Of a stretch of DNA of 38,966 nt, positions 1-10,952 are shown piece after piece. Numbering within the stretch: position 1 is the first letter of the stretch; every line of letters starts with the position of its first letter. Below the pieces are notes generated by a model. That model was not told the DNA's origin, did not search any database, and saw nothing but the letters and a program-made list of their open reading frames with translations. The position numbers and the translations under genes were made by a program. The stretch comes from an uncultured Roseateles sp. (GTDB lineage Bacteria; Pseudomonadota; Gammaproteobacteria; Burkholderiales; Burkholderiaceae_C), in contig NZ_CAJYPS010000005.1 in NCBI RefSeq assembly GCF_913777145.1, positions 1-38,966 on the forward strand. Reading direction: 5' to 3'.

Positions 1-2256
<2,256 letters not shown>

Positions 2257-2275
2257 GCCCGGGCGGGGTGGCTTC

Positions 2276-2297
2276 TAGAATCGCGGGCTTCTGCCCG
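2276..2297 (+). promoter_or_regulatory. Putative purC promoter -10 and leader hairpin
   Basis: TAGAAT at 2276-2281 sits in the context GGCTTCTAGAATC, which closely resembles GGCTTCTACAATTC before purE. It is followed at 2284-2297 by a perfect 5-bp hairpin (CGGGC, loop TTCT, GCCCG) that would lie at the 5' end of the transcript, 12 nt before the ATG. No good -35 hexamer is visible. Promoter status is inferred from position and similarity. Confidence 0.4.
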
Positions 2298-2309
2298 AGC
2301 TGAGCTGTC

Positions 2310-3209
2310 ATGTCCCAAGCCCTGTACGAATCCCGCCTGCCTTCCCTCCCCCTGCTCGGCCGCGGCAAGGTACGCGAGAACTACGCGGTGGGCGAGGACC
2401 GCATCCTGATGGTCGCCAGCGACCGCCTCTCGGCCTTCGACGTCATCATGGGCGAGCCCATCCCCGGCAAGGGCGCGCTGCTCACCAAGATGGCGCTGTT
2501 CTGGTTCGACAAGCTGCAGGGCATCGTGCCCAACCACCTGACCGGTGACGACCCGCTGGCCGCGGTCGCGACCGATGCCGAGCGCGAGCAGATCCGCGAC
2601 CGGGCCATGCTGGTCAAGCGCCTCAAGCCCCTGCCCATCGAGGCCGTGGTGCGCGGCTACCTCGCCGGCAGCGGCTGGGCCGAGTACCAGAAGACGCAGA
2701 GCGTCTGCGGCGTGGCCCTGCCCGCGGGCCTGCGCAATGCCGACAAGCTGCCCACGCCCATCTTCACGCCCGCCACCAAGGCCGAGATGGGCGACCACGA
2801 CGAGAACATCAGCTTCGAGCAGGCGGCCGCCATCATCGGCCCCGAACTGGCCGCCCGGGTGCGGGACATCTCCATCCAGCTCTACCAGCGCGCGGCTGAT
2901 TTCGCCCTCACCAAGGGCATCATCATTGCCGACACCAAGTTCGAGTTCGGCCTGGACGCCGACGGCACGCTCACGTTGATGGACGAGGTGCTGACGCCCG
3001 ACTCCTCCCGCTACTGGCCGGTCGAAAGCTACGCGCCGGGCAGCAACCCGCCGAGCTACGACAAGCAGTTCGTGCGCGACTGGCTGGAGGCCGTGCGCAT
3101 CGACGGCCAGCCCTGGGGCAAGAAGGCGCCCGCGCCGGCCCTGCCGCCCGAGGTGATCGCCAACACCGTGCAGAAGTACGAAGAGGCCCTGCAGCGGCTG
3201 ACGGCATGA
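2310..3209 (+). CDS. purC: Phosphoribosylaminoimidazole-succinocarboxamide synthase (SAICAR synthetase)
   Basis: PurC joins L-aspartate to CAIR using ATP in the cytosolic purine pathway, giving SAICAR. The 299-aa protein has the expected N-terminal [12 protein letters not shown] nucleotide-binding segment, followed by [21 protein letters not shown]. Later landmarks are [15 protein letters not shown], the [16 protein letters not shown] loop and [12 protein letters not shown], with [13 protein letters not shown] close behind. The length (about 300 aa) fits the longer, yeast/proteobacterial-type PurC rather than the roughly 237-aa E. coli form. The ATG is at the natural N-terminus. The stop overlaps the next gene's start as ATGA, so the two are probably translated from one transcript. 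Identification is secure from motifs. Confidence 0.98.
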   Translation: MSQALYESRLPSLPLLGRGKVRENYAVGEDRILMVASDRLSAFDVIMGEPIPGKGALLTKMALFWFDKLQGIVPNHLTGDDPLAAVATDAEREQIRDRAMLVKRLKPLPIEAVVRGYLAGSGWAEYQKTQSVCGVALPAGLRNADKLPTPIFTPATKAEMGDHDENISFEQAAAIIGPELAARVRDISIQLYQRAADFALTKGIIIADTKFEFGLDADGTLTLMDEVLTPDSSRYWPVESYAPGSNPPSYDKQFVRDWLEAVRIDGQPWGKKAPAPALPPEVIANTVQKYEEALQRLTA

Positions 3210-4345
3210 GCGTGAGCGCCGCAGCGCCCGTGAAGCTGCGCAGCCGCCTGGCGCAGAAGCTCGACGCCGAGATCGCCTCGGCCGCCGCCGTGCCGGCGCG
3301 TGCTGCGGTGCTGCAGGTACAGCGCGCCATCCTGTGGCTGCGCCACGGTCGCGAGGCGGAGGCCCGTGAGGAACTCAACCGGCTGCAGGCGCGTGCCCTG
3401 GTGCACCCGCGGGTCGACCTGGCCGCCTGGCTGCACCTGGCGGAGGGCCTGACGGCCTACTTCAGCGCCTTCGGGGGCGGGGCGCGTGAACGCATTCGCC
3501 GCGCCCACGTGATGGCTGCTGCCGCGGGTCTCAAGGGCCTGCAGTCGATGTGCGATGCCTGGCTGGCGCAGATGGCCTTCGTCGAGCGTGACATCGACAG
3601 CCTGGTCACGCATGCCACCGCGGTGCTCGCCGCGCCCGCCGACAACGGTGCAGCCTGCCGCGTGGCCTCCGCCCTGGGCATGGCCTGGGACCTGGCCCAG
3701 GACGAGGCCTCGGCGTCGTCCTGGTACGCCTGGGGGCGCCGCGCCGGCAGCGCCGATGGCGACGACGCCGCGCTCGCGGCCTTGCTCTACAACCAGATGC
3801 AGATGCGCGCGCTGCGCATCCGGCATGCGGCGCTGGCCGGCGAGCCCGGTGAGGCGCCGGCCGTGTTGCTGGGGGTTGATTCCATCGGGCATTTCGACGA
3901 TGCCGTCGGCGGCTCGGCGCGGGCCGACCTGACGCCGCTGCTGCGAGCACAGCTGCTCACCGTGCAGGGCGACTTTGCCGCGGCGGCGCCGCTGCTCGAA
4001 GCACACCTGCCCGAGGCCATCGCCGCTGGCTTGGCCCGTATCGGCGGCAGCCTGCTGGCCGACCTGGCCTGGTGCTGGGCCAACACCGGTGACACCACCC
4101 GCGCCCGCGCGCTGGCCGACCAGGCCGCGGTCGAGGTGCTGGCCGAAGACTCCCCCCACTGCGACCTCGACGAACGCGCCGCGCTGCACGCCCGGCTGGC
4201 GCAGGTCTATGCGCGCTTGAACGAAGCCGGCCTGGCCGCCCGCCACGGCGACGCGGCCCAGGCGGCTTGGGCCGATGACGCCGCCCAACGTCGACTCTGG
4301 GCGGCCCGCTTGAGCAGCGCGGGTTTGGGTACTCCGCCACGCTGA
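3206..4345 (+). CDS. Alpha-helical repeat (TPR-like) protein of unknown function
   Basis: A 379-aa, Ala/Leu-rich protein with no signal peptide or membrane segment. Its start codon overlaps the purC stop (ATGA), indicating translational coupling. The sequence reads as successive amphipathic helix pairs typical of TPR/SEL-like superhelices, for example [37 protein letters not shown], and [20 protein letters not shown] near the C-terminus. No catalytic motif is seen. Proteins of this sort usually act as scaffolds. It lies just before the Ser/Thr kinase gene (54-nt gap, same strand), so the two could work together, but that is only a positional inference. Confidence 0.85.
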   Translation: MSVSAAAPVKLRSRLAQKLDAEIASAAAVPARAAVLQVQRAILWLRHGREAEAREELNRLQARALVHPRVDLAAWLHLAEGLTAYFSAFGGGARERIRRAHVMAAAAGLKGLQSMCDAWLAQMAFVERDIDSLVTHATAVLAAPADNGAACRVASALGMAWDLAQDEASASSWYAWGRRAGSADGDDAALAALLYNQMQMRALRIRHAALAGEPGEAPAVLLGVDSIGHFDDAVGGSARADLTPLLRAQLLTVQGDFAAAAPLLEAHLPEAIAAGLARIGGSLLADLAWCWANTGDTTRARALADQAAVEVLAEDSPHCDLDERAALHARLAQVYARLNEAGLAARHGDAAQAAWADDAAQRRLWAARLSSAGLGTPPR

Positions 4346-4358
4346 TCCCGCTTTTATC

Positions 4359-4390
4359 GGCCGTTCGGCGGCCTTGGGCTGCGTTACGCT
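4359..4390 (+). promoter_or_regulatory. Short hairpin and TACGCT -10-like element before the Ser/Thr kinase gene
   Basis: GGCCG-TTCGG-CGGCC (4359-4373) can form a 5-bp hairpin just after the preceding stop codon; there is no U-run, so it is not a convincing terminator. TACGCT at 4385-4390 lies 9 nt before the kinase ATG and could be a -10 element giving a very short or absent leader. No Shine-Dalgarno sequence is visible before this ATG. Confidence 0.3.
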
Positions 4391-4399
4391 CATTGGTCT

Positions 4400-6133
4400 A
4401 TGACCGCCGACGCCCGCGACGACGCCACGCCCAACGCCTTGCCGGTGGGCACACGCTTTGGCGAGCTGGAGATCCTTGGCACGCTGGGGGTGGGCGGCTT
4501 CGGCATCGTCTACCTGGCACGCGACCACGCGCTGGAGCGCGACGTGGCGGTCAAGGAATACATGCCCAGCCAGTTCGCCTCGCGCGACGGGCGCAGCCAT
4601 GTGTCGGTGCGCGCGGCCTCCATGCGCGAGACCTTCGAACTGGGGCTCAGCAGTTTCGTCAATGAAGCCAAGCTGCTTGCGCGCTTCGATCACCCGTCGC
4701 TGCTGAAGGTCTACCGCTTCTGGGAGGCCAACGGCACCGCCTACATGGCCATGCCGCGCCTGAGCGGCCATAGCCTGCGCGAGGCCCGCACCACCCAGAC
4801 CACGCCGCCACCGGCCGCCTGGCTGAGGCGCATCTTCGACGCGGTGCTCAGCGGCCTGGAGACCCTGCATGCCCAGCAGGTCTGGCACCGCGACGTGGCG
4901 CCGGACAACATCCTGCTGCCGGCCGATGGCGGCCCGCCCATCCTGCTGGACTTCGGCGCGGCCCGTCAGGCCATCGGTGACCGAACGCAGTTGTTCACCG
5001 CCATCCTCAAGCCCAGCTTCGCGCCCATCGAGCAGTACGCCGAGGCCACCACGCTGCGCCAGGGGCCATGGACCGACTTCTACGCGCTGGCGGCCGTCAT
5101 GTACGAACTGCTGACGGGCCGCCCGCCGCCGCCCGCCACGGCTCGTGCGATGACCGACGAATGCGAGCCCCTGGCTGCGCAGGCGCTGGCCGGCTACGAG
5201 TCGGCCTTCCTGGCCGGCCTGGACTGGGCGCTGCGCGTGCCGCCGCACCAGCGGCCCCAGACGGCGGCGGCCTGGCGCGAGGTGCTGGACGGTCGCGCCC
5301 CGGTGCCCGCGCCCCAGGCCGCGGCGCCGCGGCCCGCACCGGTGCCACCACCGCCGCCCCCGGCGCCGATGCAGCTGCTGGATCTGGAGTTCGCCGACAC
5401 CGTGCAGGCCGTGCCCTCCCAGTTCGAGCTGCCGGAGGCGCTGGCGGCGCAAATGAGGGCGCCCGAACCGCCGCCCAAGGCTGAGGCGCAGCGGGTCCTG
5501 AAACCCCGCAAGCCCAAGCCGCCGGCCTCGCCCACGGCCAAGCCGGCCGCGCCGACGCCCTGGCGTTATGGGTCCGGCCCGTTGATCCTGGGCGGTGGCG
5601 TCGCGGCCCTGGTGCTGCTGGGGGTCTTCGCGCTGCAGTTGCGCCCGCGCCCGGCGCGTCTGGAGGTGGCGCAGCCCGCGCCCGAGGCCTCCGCGCCCGC
5701 AGCTTCGGCAGCCATGAGCGACGCGGCGGCGAGTGCGCCCGAGGTGGCGGCGGCTTCTGCCCCGGTCGTGCCGGTGGCGTCAGCGGTGCCCGCGAGCGGC
5801 GCCGTGCCCACGGCGAGCCCGCCTCCCCGCCCCGCCGTGGCCCGGCGCGAGCCCAAGCCCATCCTGACCGAAAAGGCGGGTGAGTTCAGGCCGGTGGCGT
5901 CGGCGGTTGTCGAAGCTCCGGCGCCTGTGGCCGCCAGCGCGGCGCCCAAGCCGGCGCCCGAGCCCGCGCCTGCGGCCGAGCCCAAGACGGCCAGCGAGGC
6001 CTGCGGGGGCCGCGTGCTGTTCGCGCGGGCCTGGTGCATAGACCGGCAGTGCGAGAAGCCGATCTACCGGGACGACCCCGACTGCGTGCGGCTGCGTGAC
6101 ATCCGCAGCAGCCGCAACAGCAACAACCCCTGA
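4400..6133 (+). CDS. Membrane-anchored Ser/Thr protein kinase (Hanks type)
   Basis: A 577-aa bacterial eukaryotic-like kinase. The kinase domain (about 20-290) has the glycine loop [12 protein letters not shown], the ATP-anchoring Lys52 in VAVKEYMP, alpha-C Glu89, the catalytic loop H163-R-D-V-A-P-D-N170 and LDFGAARQ (Asp184). APIEQYAE follows in the activation and substrate segment. The loop has Ala where most Ser/Thr kinases have Lys (HRDLKPEN). A Pro/Ala-rich linker (about 295-385) leads to one transmembrane helix (about 390-412), another long Ala/Pro linker, and a short tail with four Cys (ACGG, WCIDRQC, DPDC). The kinase should face the cytosol and the Cys tail the periplasm. Substrate unknown. 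It lies in the purC direction and converges on the chaperone gene 10 nt later. Confidence 0.93.
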   Translation: MTADARDDATPNALPVGTRFGELEILGTLGVGGFGIVYLARDHALERDVAVKEYMPSQFASRDGRSHVSVRAASMRETFELGLSSFVNEAKLLARFDHPSLLKVYRFWEANGTAYMAMPRLSGHSLREARTTQTTPPPAAWLRRIFDAVLSGLETLHAQQVWHRDVAPDNILLPADGGPPILLDFGAARQAIGDRTQLFTAILKPSFAPIEQYAEATTLRQGPWTDFYALAAVMYELLTGRPPPPATARAMTDECEPLAAQALAGYESAFLAGLDWALRVPPHQRPQTAAAWREVLDGRAPVPAPQAAAPRPAPVPPPPPPAPMQLLDLEFADTVQAVPSQFELPEALAAQMRAPEPPPKAEAQRVLKPRKPKPPASPTAKPAAPTPWRYGSGPLILGGGVAALVLLGVFALQLRPRPARLEVAQPAPEASAPAASAAMSDAAASAPEVAAASAPVVPVASAVPASGAVPTASPPPRPAVARREPKPILTEKAGEFRPVASAVVEAPAPVAASAAPKPAPEPAPAAEPKTASEACGGRVLFARAWCIDRQCEKPIYRDDPDCVRLRDIRSSRNSNNP

Positions 6134-6143
6134 GGGTCGCCGC

Positions 6144-7094
6144 TCAGAAGAGCGCCATCGACAGCTTGCGGCGGTAGCTGTCGATCAGCGGGTCGCTCTG
6201 CACGACGGCGGCCTTGCCAGCGATTTCGAGCGTGCCAGTCTTGGCTTCGGCCGCCGGCTTGGGAGCGGGCTTGGTCAGCAGCTCCAGGATGGCGACGTAC
6301 GTCTTGCGCGCGGCTTCGCCGTTCCAGGTCTTGTCGCGCATGATGATCTCCAGCAGCTCGTCCATGGCCTCGGTGAAGCGCTGGCTGGCCAGGTGCAGCT
6401 GGGCGAGCGTGAAGCGGGCGTCGAAGTCGCGCTTGTTGGCGGAGATGGCGGCCTGCAGGGCGGCAGGATCGGCACCCGCCGCGGCGTCGAAGGCCGTGAG
6501 CCAGGTGGCCAGGGCCGCCAGGCGCGGGGCCGGCGTCAGGGTGTCGGCCGCCTTGGCCGCCACCGGGGCAAAGGCCTCGCGGGCTTCGGCCAGCAGGCCC
6601 AGCTCCAGCAGGGCCTTCACGTAGTCGAAGCGGGCCGCATCGTTGGCGGGGTCGAGCTCCACTGCGTGGGCGAGCTTGCCCAGGGCCGACTCCAGGTCGC
6701 CGTCTTCCAGCAACTCCTGGGCTTCGGCGAGGTCTGCCTCGGCTTCGAGTTCTTCACCGGCGGGCACATGCTTGTCCAGGAACTCGCGGATCTGGGCCTC
6801 GGGCAGGGCGCCCACGAAACCGTCCACCGGCTGGCCGCCCGCGAACATCACGCAGAACGGGATCGAGCGCACGCCGAACATCTGGCTGAGCTGCCCGGCG
6901 ATCTCGGGCACCTCGTCGCTGTTGAGCTTGGCGAGCGTGAAGCGACCGGCGTAGGCCACCTCCAGCTTCTCCAGGATGGGGCCGAGCGTGCGGCAGGGGC
7001 CGCACCACGGCGCCCAGATGTCCAGCAGCACGGGGCGCTGCTGGGAGGCGACGATCAGTTCGGCTTCGAAGTTCTGGAGGGTGATGTCGATCAT
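6144..7094 (-). CDS. cnoX: Thioredoxin-TPR chaperone (CnoX/YbbN family)
   Basis: A 316-aa protein with an N-terminal thioredoxin fold (1-108) and a C-terminal TPR-type region (about 115-316), the YbbN/CnoX arrangement. In the known family it holds unfolding proteins during oxidative (HOCl) stress and passes them to GroEL/DnaK. The redox motif is a full WCGPC (Cys31-Cys34), unlike E. coli YbbN where the first Cys is missing, so this one could also reduce disulfides. The segment after the cis-proline reads [11 protein letters not shown] and carries an extra Cys. The frame is open further upstream, but the ATG at 7094 gives the normal thioredoxin N-terminus ([10 protein letters not shown]). It is divergent from purE. 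Confidence 0.93.
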   Translation of the reverse strand: MIDITLQNFEAELIVASQQRPVLLDIWAPWCGPCRTLGPILEKLEVAYAGRFTLAKLNSDEVPEIAGQLSQMFGVRSIPFCVMFAGGQPVDGFVGALPEAQIREFLDKHVPAGEELEAEADLAEAQELLEDGDLESALGKLAHAVELDPANDAARFDYVKALLELGLLAEAREAFAPVAAKAADTLTPAPRLAALATWLTAFDAAAGADPAALQAAISANKRDFDARFTLAQLHLASQRFTEAMDELLEIIMRDKTWNGEAARKTYVAILELLTKPAPKPAAEAKTGTLEIAGKAAVVQSDPLIDSYRRKLSMALF

Positions 7095-7135
7095 GGCTGC
7101 AAGGTGGTCGTCGGGGCAGTTGGTGTCTCGGCTTC

Positions 7136-7175
7136 TACAATTCAAGGCTTTCCAGAGCCCCGGAGCGAGACCTTG
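7136..7175 (+). promoter_or_regulatory. purE promoter -10, ribosome binding site and TTG start
   Basis: TACAAT (7136-7141) is a good -10 match in the context GGCTTCTACAATTC, like that before purC. GGAG at 7162-7165 lies 7 nt before a TTG at 7173, which decides the start: the next in-frame ATG (7221) falls inside the first beta strand ([10 protein letters not shown]) and would truncate the fold. Confidence 0.6.
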
Positions 7176-7685
7176 TCCACCCCAGCCCCCCAGAACCCCG
7201 ACGCCGTCATCGGCATCGTCATGGGCTCCAGCAGCGACTGGGAGACGATGAAGCTGGCGGCCGAGATTCTGACCGAGTTCGGTGTCGCCTTCGAGGCGCG
7301 CGTCGTGTCGGCCCACCGCATGCCCGACGAGATGTTCGCCTACGCCGAGGCCGCCAGCGGCCGGGGCCTGAAGGCCATCATTGCCGGCGCGGGCGGCGCG
7401 GCCCACCTGCCGGGCATGCTCGCCGCCAAGACCACGGTGCCGGTGCTCGGCGTGCCGGTGGCCAGCCGGCACCTGCAGGGTGTCGACTCGCTGCACAGCA
7501 TCGTGCAGATGCCCAAGGGCATTCCGGTGGCCACCTTCGCCATCGGCAATGCCGGTGCCGCCAATGCGGCGCTGTTCGCAGTCGCGATGCTGGCCACGGG
7601 CGACGCGGCGCTGCTGGGCAAGCTGCAGGCCTTCCGCGCCCGCCAGACGGCCGCGGCGCAGGCCATGACCGAGGAACTCCGCTGA
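7173..7685 (+). CDS. purE: N5-carboxyaminoimidazole ribonucleotide mutase
   Basis: PurE converts N5-CAIR to CAIR in purine synthesis, taking its substrate from PurK, the next gene. The 170-aa product, read from a TTG start with a good upstream GGAG, shows the class I landmarks: [13 protein letters not shown] phosphate loop, [12 protein letters not shown] with the catalytic His, and [17 protein letters not shown]. It also has [22 protein letters not shown]. The stop codon shares one base with the purK start (TGATG). The reading frame stays open for about 1 kb upstream, antisense to the chaperone gene; that extension is not coding. Confidence 0.97.
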   Translation: MSTPAPQNPDAVIGIVMGSSSDWETMKLAAEILTEFGVAFEARVVSAHRMPDEMFAYAEAASGRGLKAIIAGAGGAAHLPGMLAAKTTVPVLGVPVASRHLQGVDSLHSIVQMPKGIPVATFAIGNAGAANAALFAVAMLATGDAALLGKLQAFRARQTAAAQAMTEELR

Positions 7686-8848
7686 TGCCGCCGCTGCTTC
7701 CCGGCACCGCGACGCTCGGCGTCCTCGGTGGCGGCCAGCTCGGCCGCATGTTCGTGCACGCCGCCCAGGCGATGGGCTACCGCTGCATCGTGCTCGACCC
7801 CGACGCCATCAGCCCCGCAGGGGCCGTGGCCGAGAAGCACATCCAGGCCGACTACCTCGACCATCTCGGCCTCGCCCAGCTGGCCCGCGACTGCGACGCC
7901 ATCACCACCGAGTTCGAGAACGTGCCCGCCCTGGCGCTCGAAACCCTGGCCGGCATGCGCGTGGTGGCACCCGCTGCGGCAGCCGTGGCCGTCTGCCAGG
8001 ACCGGGCGGTCGAGAAGGCGCATTTCGAGTCGGCCGGCGTGCCCTGCGCGCCGCATGCCGTCATTACGAACGACATCGAGCTGGCCGCTGTCGACCCGGC
8101 CTTGCTGCCCGGCATCCTCAAGACCAGCCGCATGGGCTACGACGGCAAGGGCCAGGTGCGCGTGAAGACCGCCGCTGAACTGGTCCAGGCCTGGAACGAC
8201 CTCAAGCGCGTGCCTTGCGTGCTGGAGCAGATGCTGCCGCTGAAGGCCGAGCTGAGCGTGCTGGTGGCGCGCGGCGCCGATGGCCAGGTGGTGACCTACC
8301 CCGTGCAGCAGAACCTGCACCGCGGCGGCATCCTGGCGGTGACCGAAGTGCCGGCGCCCGACGTGCCGGCCGAGGTGGCCACCCTCGCCATCGCGTCGGC
8401 CCGCCAGGTGGCGCAGGCGCTGGCCTACGTCGGCGTGCTGTGCATCGAGTTCTTCTGGCTGGACGACGGCCGGCTGGTGGTCAACGAGATGGCACCGCGC
8501 CCGCACAACTCCGGCCACTGGACGATGAACGGCGCCAGCGTGTCGCAGTTCGAACTGCAGGTGCGCGCCCTGGCCGGGCTGCCACTGCCCGAGCCGCGGC
8601 AGCACTCGGCGAGCGTCATGCTCAACCTGCTGGGCGACCTGTGGTTCACCGCCGAGGGCGGCCCCACGCCACCGGCCTGGGACCGCGTGCTGGCCCTGCC
8701 CGGCACACATCTGCACCTGTACGGCAAGGCCGAAGCGCGGCACGGCCGCAAGATGGGCCACTTGAACATCACCGCCGACACGCCCGAGGCGGCACATGCG
8801 GTCGCGTTGCAGGCGGCGGCGCTGCTCGGCCTGCCCACCGACTTCTGA
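7685..8848 (+). CDS. purK: N5-carboxyaminoimidazole ribonucleotide synthase
   Basis: PurK is an ATP-grasp enzyme that makes N5-CAIR from AIR, bicarbonate and ATP for PurE. The 387-aa protein begins with the Rossmann-like GVLGGGQLGRMFVHAAQAMG and continues with TTEFENVPALALE. Further on are ILKTSRMGYDGKGQ (the ATP-grasp loop), the acidic patch CIEFFWLDDGRLVVNEMAPRPHNSGHW, and a C-terminal GKAEARHGRKMGHLN. Length and all blocks are normal. It overlaps purE by 1 nt, and its own stop overlaps the start of tsaC by 1 nt (TGATG both times), which indicates a tightly coupled purE-purK-tsaC operon. Confidence 0.98.
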   Translation: MPPLLPGTATLGVLGGGQLGRMFVHAAQAMGYRCIVLDPDAISPAGAVAEKHIQADYLDHLGLAQLARDCDAITTEFENVPALALETLAGMRVVAPAAAAVAVCQDRAVEKAHFESAGVPCAPHAVITNDIELAAVDPALLPGILKTSRMGYDGKGQVRVKTAAELVQAWNDLKRVPCVLEQMLPLKAELSVLVARGADGQVVTYPVQQNLHRGGILAVTEVPAPDVPAEVATLAIASARQVAQALAYVGVLCIEFFWLDDGRLVVNEMAPRPHNSGHWTMNGASVSQFELQVRALAGLPLPEPRQHSASVMLNLLGDLWFTAEGGPTPPAWDRVLALPGTHLHLYGKAEARHGRKMGHLNITADTPEAAHAVALQAAALLGLPTDF

Positions 8849-9834
8849 TGCTGGCCCTGCCTGGTCATGACCCGCAAGCCATCCAGGCCGCTGCCCGCTG
8901 CCTGGCAGACGGCGAGCTGCTCGGCCTGCCGACCGAGACCGTCTATGGCCTGGCGGCGCGTGCCGACCAGGACGCCGCGGTCGCCAAGATCTTTGCCGCC
9001 AAAGGGCGGCCGAGCGATCACCCGCTGATCGTCCATGTGCTGGACGCCGCCGCCGCCGACACCTTTGCCGATCACCTGCCGACCACCGCGCGCCGGCTGA
9101 TGGACGCCTTCTGGCCAGGGCCGCTGACCGTCATCGTGCCGCGCAAGGCGGGTGTGGCCCAGGCCGCGGCCGGTGGGCACGCCACGGTGGCCTTGCGCTC
9201 GCCGGCCCACCCGGTTGCCCGCGCCGTGATGGCGGCCGCCCGCGATCTCGGCGTCGATGGCCTGGCCGCCCCGAGCGCGAACCGTTTCGGCCGCGTGAGC
9301 CCGACCCAGGCCCGGCATGTGGTGGAGGAGTTCGGCCCGGGTCTGATGGTGCTGGACGGCGGTGCCTGCGAGGTGGGCATCGAGTCCACCATCGTCGACT
9401 GCAGCCGGGCCCGCCCGGCGCTGCTGCGCCCCGGCCTGCTGGCGCAGTCGCGCATCGAAGCGGTGCTGGGCGAGCCCCTGATGGCGCCCGACGCTGCCGC
9501 GCCCAAGGCCTCGGGCACGCTGGCCGCGCATTACGCGCCCAGCGCCCGCGTGCGACTGCTGGATGCCGAGGCGCTGGCTTTACGTTTTGCCACAGCGAGC
9601 GCCAGCGGGAGTCTCGAAGGGCTGGCGGTATATTCACGCGCCCAGCTCCCGGCGTGGCGCTGGCAGGCAATGCCGGCCGACCCGGCGGCAGCCGCCCACG
9701 AACTGTTTGCGGTGCTGCGCGAGCTGGACGCCGCCGGCGCCCGGGAAATCTGGGTCGAGGCGCCGCCCCGCGATCCGGCTTGGGCCGGTGTGCGAGACCG
9801 GCTGAGCCGGGCCGCCGCCGCCTTCACCGATTGA
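8848..9834 (+). CDS. tsaC: L-threonylcarbamoyladenylate synthase, Sua5 type
   Basis: The enzyme makes threonylcarbamoyl-AMP from Thr, bicarbonate and ATP for the t6A37 modification of ANN-decoding tRNAs. The first about 200 residues are the YrdC domain: GLPTETVYGLA, KIFAAKGRPSDHPLIVH and FWPGPLTVI. These are followed by APSANRFGRVSPT and the GIESTIVDC segment. At 328 aa it is longer than E. coli TsaC (about 190) and has the linker (GTLAAHYAPSARV) plus the C-terminal Sua5 domain. The chosen ATG shares a base with the purK stop; the frame is open for 211 codons upstream, but that part is antisense noise within purK. Its place in the purine operon is common in related bacteria. Confidence 0.96.
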   Translation: MLALPGHDPQAIQAAARCLADGELLGLPTETVYGLAARADQDAAVAKIFAAKGRPSDHPLIVHVLDAAAADTFADHLPTTARRLMDAFWPGPLTVIVPRKAGVAQAAAGGHATVALRSPAHPVARAVMAAARDLGVDGLAAPSANRFGRVSPTQARHVVEEFGPGLMVLDGGACEVGIESTIVDCSRARPALLRPGLLAQSRIEAVLGEPLMAPDAAAPKASGTLAAHYAPSARVRLLDAEALALRFATASASGSLEGLAVYSRAQLPAWRWQAMPADPAAAAHELFAVLRELDAAGAREIWVEAPPRDPAWAGVRDRLSRAAAAFTD

Positions 9835-9857
9835 GTTTTGTCCCTGAGTTGATCGTC

Positions 9858-10817
9858 ATGCAACGTGTTGTCTCCCAGAATCTGAAGCGCACCCTGGCCC
9901 TGGCCACGGTGGCGGCAGCCGCCCTGCTGGCGGGCTGCGGCGGTGGCAGCACCCAGCAGATCGACCCCTTCTCGCCCACGCGGGTCATCGCCTTCGGCGA
10001 CGAGAGCGCGGCCATCCTGCAAAGCGGCAAGAAGTACGGCGTGAACGGCCTGAACGCCGACACCCAGCTCATCGACTGCCGCATCAACCCCAACTGGGCG
10101 CAGGTGCTCGCGAGCGGTTTCGGCTTCGTCTACCCGCAGTGCAACAACGACTTCGTCGCGCTGCCCCAGGGCATCATGTACACGGTCGATGGCTACAAGG
10201 TGGCCGACGTGCGCGACAAGATCGACCAGCATCTGTCCAACGACCGCTTCGGCCCCAAGGACATCGTCGGCATCATGGTCGGCGTGAATGACATCCTGGA
10301 GCTGTACCGCCAGTTCCCGCAGCAAAGCCGTGATTCCCTGATCAACGAGGCCAAGGCCCGCGGCAAGCTGCTGGCTGACCAGGTCAACCGCATCGCCAAC
10401 GCCAATGGCCGCGTGGTCGTGAGCACGATCTTCGACGTCGGCCTGACGCCGTTCGCCCAGAAGGAAAAGCTGCAGCAGACCGACATCGACCGCGCGGTCT
10501 TCCTGGATGACCTGAGCACGGCCTTCAATACCGCGCTGCGGCTGAACGTGCTGAACGACGGCCGCCTGGTGGGCCTGGTGCTGGTGGACGAAACCGTGCA
10601 GCAGATCTCGCGCTTCCCGGCGGCCTTCGGCTACACCAACGTGACGGACGCCGCCTGCCGCACCGACATCGCGCGGCAGGACTGCACGCCCAACACGCTG
10701 GTGACCGACGCCAACACGACGCAATGGCTGTGGGCGGGCGACACCCTGCTCAGCCCGGTGGCGCAGCAGCGCATCGGGACGCTGGTGCTGTCGCGCGCCA
10801 AGAACAACCCGTTCTGA
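9858..10817 (+). CDS. SGNH/GDSL-hydrolase-like lipoprotein, catalytic residues incomplete
   Basis: A 319-aa secreted lipoprotein. The signal peptide ends in a lipobox with the lipidated Cys27 (LLAGC), followed by a Gly-rich spacer. The fold is recognisable from the block I-like FGDESAAI (47-53) and the block III-like GVNDILELY. The nucleophile block is unusual (GDES rather than GDS). Near the C-terminus, where an active SGNH enzyme has an Asp-x-x-His-Pro motif, this protein reads GDTLLSP (294-300) with no His. The only His in the sequence is in KIDQHLSND. It is therefore either inactive or uses a different site. It may be envelope-binding. It follows tsaC by 23 nt on the same strand and could be read from that operon. 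Confidence 0.85.
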   Translation: MQRVVSQNLKRTLALATVAAAALLAGCGGGSTQQIDPFSPTRVIAFGDESAAILQSGKKYGVNGLNADTQLIDCRINPNWAQVLASGFGFVYPQCNNDFVALPQGIMYTVDGYKVADVRDKIDQHLSNDRFGPKDIVGIMVGVNDILELYRQFPQQSRDSLINEAKARGKLLADQVNRIANANGRVVVSTIFDVGLTPFAQKEKLQQTDIDRAVFLDDLSTAFNTALRLNVLNDGRLVGLVLVDETVQQISRFPAAFGYTNVTDAACRTDIARQDCTPNTLVTDANTTQWLWAGDTLLSPVAQQRIGTLVLSRAKNNPF

Positions 10818-10952
10818 TCACTCCCCCCGCGGCGCTTGACGCGCCTCCCCCTCAAGGGGGTGCAGCCTGTGGCCTGGCAAAACCAGTTCCACGGCTGCTG
10901 CTGGAGGGGCGGCGGGCTTGGGCTGTCGCCTGCGCGGCGGCCGTCGCCGGCG
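10818..10952. other. Intergenic stretch with a GC-only hairpin between convergent genes
   Basis: Between the lipoprotein and fadD stops lies a hairpin CCCCC-TCAA-GGGGG (10847-10851/10856-10860). It has no T-run on either side, so at most it slows or marks transcript ends in both directions. No gene is seen here. Confidence 0.4.

Noticed and set aside
4554..4578. GGAAT at 4555 as a third ECF promoter
   Set aside because: It is inside the kinase coding sequence and the element 16 nt later is CGCC, not CGTC.
3056..5452. Long minus-strand open frame (798 codons) opposite purC, the repeat protein and the kinase gene
   Set aside because: It is antisense to three well-supported genes and its translation is a His/Gln/Arg/Gly-rich low-complexity product typical of GC-rich shadow frames.
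6096..7172. Upstream extension of the purE reading frame
   Set aside because: It is antisense to the chaperone gene and gives low-complexity sequence; the TTG at 7173 has a good GGAG and a proper N-terminus.
8215..8847. Upstream extension of the tsaC reading frame inside purK
   Set aside because: Shadow of purK in another frame; the ATG at 8848 overlaps the purK stop and begins just ahead of the YrdC domain.
10847..10860. CCCCC-TCAA-GGGGG hairpin as an intrinsic terminator
   Set aside because: No T-run follows on either strand; kept only as a descriptive hairpin.
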